DNA from: SG8-40 sp963792855
GTDB lineage: Bacteria; Pseudomonadota; Gammaproteobacteria; Burkholderiales; Eutrophovitaceae
Assembly (NCBI GenBank): GCA_963792855.1
Contig: CAWBXZ010000005.1
Span: forward strand, 1-64,000
DNA length: 64,000 nt
Direction of reading: 5' to 3'
Shown: positions 62,172-64,000 of the stretch, in pieces
Numbering within the stretch: the stretch's first letter is position 1
Layout: every line of letters starts with the position of its first letter
The notes under the pieces: generated by a model
The model's database searches: none
What the model was told of the DNA's origin: nothing
The model's input: only the letters and a program-made list of their open reading frames with translations
Translations under genes and position numbers: made by a program

Positions 62172-63988
62172 GCCGGTCGAGAAGAGAAACACCTGACCGT
62201 TTCACGGAAGTCGCGCCGACGACCTCCTGGCATGTCGTTGGGCGGTTTGTCTCACTGCTGCTGGTGCTCGGGGTCAGCTCGTGCGCATCGATTCAGCCGC
62301 CGCCGCTCGAATTTGAAACGGCAAGGTCGGAATTGGACGAGGCTGTGAAGGCAACTGCCGCTGTACCGGAGCCATCTGCTGTCAGTGATGCGCTGTTGCC
62401 GCCCATCAGTGTGGAAATGCCACAAGTCGATGGACGGCCCATCGAGCCCCGTTTCGATCTGCAGGTCAGCAAGGCGCCCGCGAATCAGGTGTTCCTGGCC
62501 ATCGCTGACGGTACCCGCTACAGCATGGTGGTTCACCCCGACGTGAAAGATCCGATTTCGATTGACCTGAAGGATGTCACGGTTCTTGAAGCGCTGGAAA
62601 CGATCCGTGAAGTCTACGGGTACGAGTACGGAATCAAGGGAACGCGGATCATGATCAAGCCGATCGGGCTGCAAACCCGCGTGTTTCAGGTGAACTACCT
62701 GGTTTCGAAACGCAAGGGTGAAACCGAGGTGCGGATCAGCTCCGGGGCGATTTCTGATACATCGACACCCGGAACACAGGGCGCAACGACGGTACCTTCG
62801 GTGCCCGGCACGACAACCAGCAGGGCGCTGGAAAGCAGCCGCGTCAAGACATCCTCCGATAATGATCTATGGACCGAAATTGCGACCGCGGTGCGGGTGA
62901 TGATCGGCTCCGAAGACGGGCGAAACGTCGTGGTCAGTCCGCAAGCGGGCGTTATCGTCGTGCGCGCGTTTCCATCCGAGTTGCGCGACGTGGCCCGTTT
63001 GCTCGAAACCATGTCGGTGGTTGTCGAGCGCCAGGTGATGCTCGAGGCGAAGATCATCGATGTGCGTCTCAGAGACGGTTCGCAGACCGGGGTAAACTGG
63101 GCCGCGTTCGATAGTGGCGACAACAGCCGGTTTGCCGGCGGCATACTGTCTCCGGGTTCCACTCTCTCGCCTTCCGGCACCCTGAGTGCATTCACGGCGC
63201 GTAACGATGACGGGACGATCAAACCGAATTCGAATCTCGATTCCCTGCCTGGTGCGGTCTCGGGATTCATAGGGGCTGGTTCCGGGACGCCCGGCACGCT
63301 GTTGGGACTGGCCTTTCAGACCAGCAACTTTGCCGCCTTGATTTCGTTTCTCGAGACGCAGGGCGACCTGTCGGTGCTTTCCAGCCCCCGCATCGCGACG
63401 CTTAACAACCAGAAGGCCGTTCTGAAAGTCGGCACGGACGAGTTCTTCGTGACCAACGTCACGTCGAATATCACGTTTACCGGCGCAACCAGCACGCAGT
63501 CCCCGACAATTACCACCCAGCCGTTTTTTTCCGGCGTGGCGCTCGACGTAACGCCACAGATTGACGATAACGACATCATCACACTGCATATCCATCCGTC
63601 CGTGAGCCGAGTGACCGAAGTGACCAAGGATCTTGATCTCGGCAGCGCTGGCCAGTTCAGATTGCCTCTGGCGTCCAGCGAAATCAGCGAATCGGACACG
63701 ATCGTCCGCGTTACCAACGGTCAGATTGTCGCGATTGGCGGATTGATGAAACAATTGGACGCGCGTAACCGCCGTCAGGTGCCGGGACTCGGTGACGTGC
63801 CTGTGGTGGGTAGCGCATTCGGTAATTCGCAGGGGCTGTCCGACAAGAGTGAACTGGTGATTCTCGTCAAACCAACAATCATCAAGAGTTCGGCCGACTG
63901 GATGGAAGATCTTCAGAATACGCGAGAGAGAATCAACCGATTCCCGCGGGATAGCGCACCTGCTGCAGAGCCGGCCGGTGCGCAATGA
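62168..63988 (+). CDS. mshL: MSHA outer-membrane secretin MshL
   Basis: Secretin of 606 residues that forms the outer-membrane pore for the pilus. A signal peptide ends VSSCASIQPPP with a possible lipobox (SSC). N-domains (QVSKAPANQVFLAIADGTRY and DVTVLEALETIREVYGYEYG) precede the C-terminal secretin domain: VVVSPQAGVIVVRAFPSELR, QVMLEAKIIDVRLRDGSQTG, LSSPRIATLNNQKAVLKVG and VPGLGDVPVVGSAFG. GVALDVTPQIDDNDIITLHI is the last strand block. It ends just before the window limit. Confidence 0.93.
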   Translation: MSRSRRETPDRFTEVAPTTSWHVVGRFVSLLLVLGVSSCASIQPPPLEFETARSELDEAVKATAAVPEPSAVSDALLPPISVEMPQVDGRPIEPRFDLQVSKAPANQVFLAIADGTRYSMVVHPDVKDPISIDLKDVTVLEALETIREVYGYEYGIKGTRIMIKPIGLQTRVFQVNYLVSKRKGETEVRISSGAISDTSTPGTQGATTVPSVPGTTTSRALESSRVKTSSDNDLWTEIATAVRVMIGSEDGRNVVVSPQAGVIVVRAFPSELRDVARLLETMSVVVERQVMLEAKIIDVRLRDGSQTGVNWAAFDSGDNSRFAGGILSPGSTLSPSGTLSAFTARNDDGTIKPNSNLDSLPGAVSGFIGAGSGTPGTLLGLAFQTSNFAALISFLETQGDLSVLSSPRIATLNNQKAVLKVGTDEFFVTNVTSNITFTGATSTQSPTITTQPFFSGVALDVTPQIDDNDIITLHIHPSVSRVTEVTKDLDLGSAGQFRLPLASSEISESDTIVRVTNGQIVAIGGLMKQLDARNRRQVPGLGDVPVVGSAFGNSQGLSDKSELVILVKPTIIKSSADWMEDLQNTRERINRFPRDSAPAAEPAGAQ

Positions 63989-64000
63989 CGCCCCGCTGCG

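Overview
The window looks like chromosomal DNA of a GC-rich betaproteobacterium. The evidence is the housekeeping order: lipA-lipB-ybeD-dat-dac; argB followed by a pyrimidine 5'-nucleotidase and slmA; ctpA-envC-gpmA; rhodanese-grxC-secB-gpsA-trmL. No rRNA, tRNA, insertion sequence, phage or CRISPR array was seen. I cannot place it below class level.

Region 1 (1-24.4 kb) is a surface-polysaccharide locus. It starts inside a nucleotide-sugar epimerase gene and continues with a DegT-type aminotransferase, glycosyltransferases, a Wzx-like flippase and a methyltransferase. Next comes a UDP-L-FucNAc module (wbuB-like transferase, fnlB, fnlA, fnlC), then an initiation module (wbpV-like reductase, wbpL-like polyisoprenyl-P transferase, wbpM-like dehydratase) and an O-antigen ligase/polymerase. 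The region ends with LPS-core-type genes: GT4, FkbM methyltransferase, DUF6492-like, methyltransferase, waaE-like, GT2 and heptosyltransferase. A TlpA-like thioredoxin follows.

Region 2 (25-29.2 kb, minus strand) holds lipoate synthesis (lipA, lipB, ybeD), a D-amino-acid transaminase and a PBP5-type carboxypeptidase.

Region 3 (29.3-33.9 kb) is the most interesting part. Two complete MNIO (DUF692) RiPP cassettes stand head to tail on the minus strand: hvfA-hvfB-hvfC, then bufA2-bufB-bufC. They converge on a PCuAC-type periplasmic copper chaperone. Both precursors are small, exported and Cys-rich, and their families are tied to copper binding, so this is a probable copper-handling island. A perfect FNR-type palindrome lies just before hvfA.

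Region 4 (34.2-47.6 kb) is housekeeping: hsp20 behind a sigma-32-like promoter, argB, a HAD nucleotidase, slmA, a lipoprotein, moeB/thiF, ctpA, envC, gpmA, a PglL-like O-oligosaccharyltransferase, rhodanese, grxC, secB, an SH3 protein, gpsA and trmL. A five-copy tandem hairpin array lies after the PglL-like gene.

Region 5 (47.6-64 kb) is an MSHA-type type IV pilus locus: mshE (c-di-GMP-binding MshEN motifs), mshG, mshF-like, two tandem pilins behind a sigma-54-like promoter, mshC, mshD, mshO, mshP, a giant mshQ-like adhesin, mshI1, mshI2, mshJ, mshK and mshL. The PglL-like enzyme could glycosylate these pilins.

Eight gene regions carry at least nine single-base indels. In each case the family homology continues cleanly in another frame. 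This suggests consensus sequence errors (or very recent decay), and these genes are given with their restored extents.
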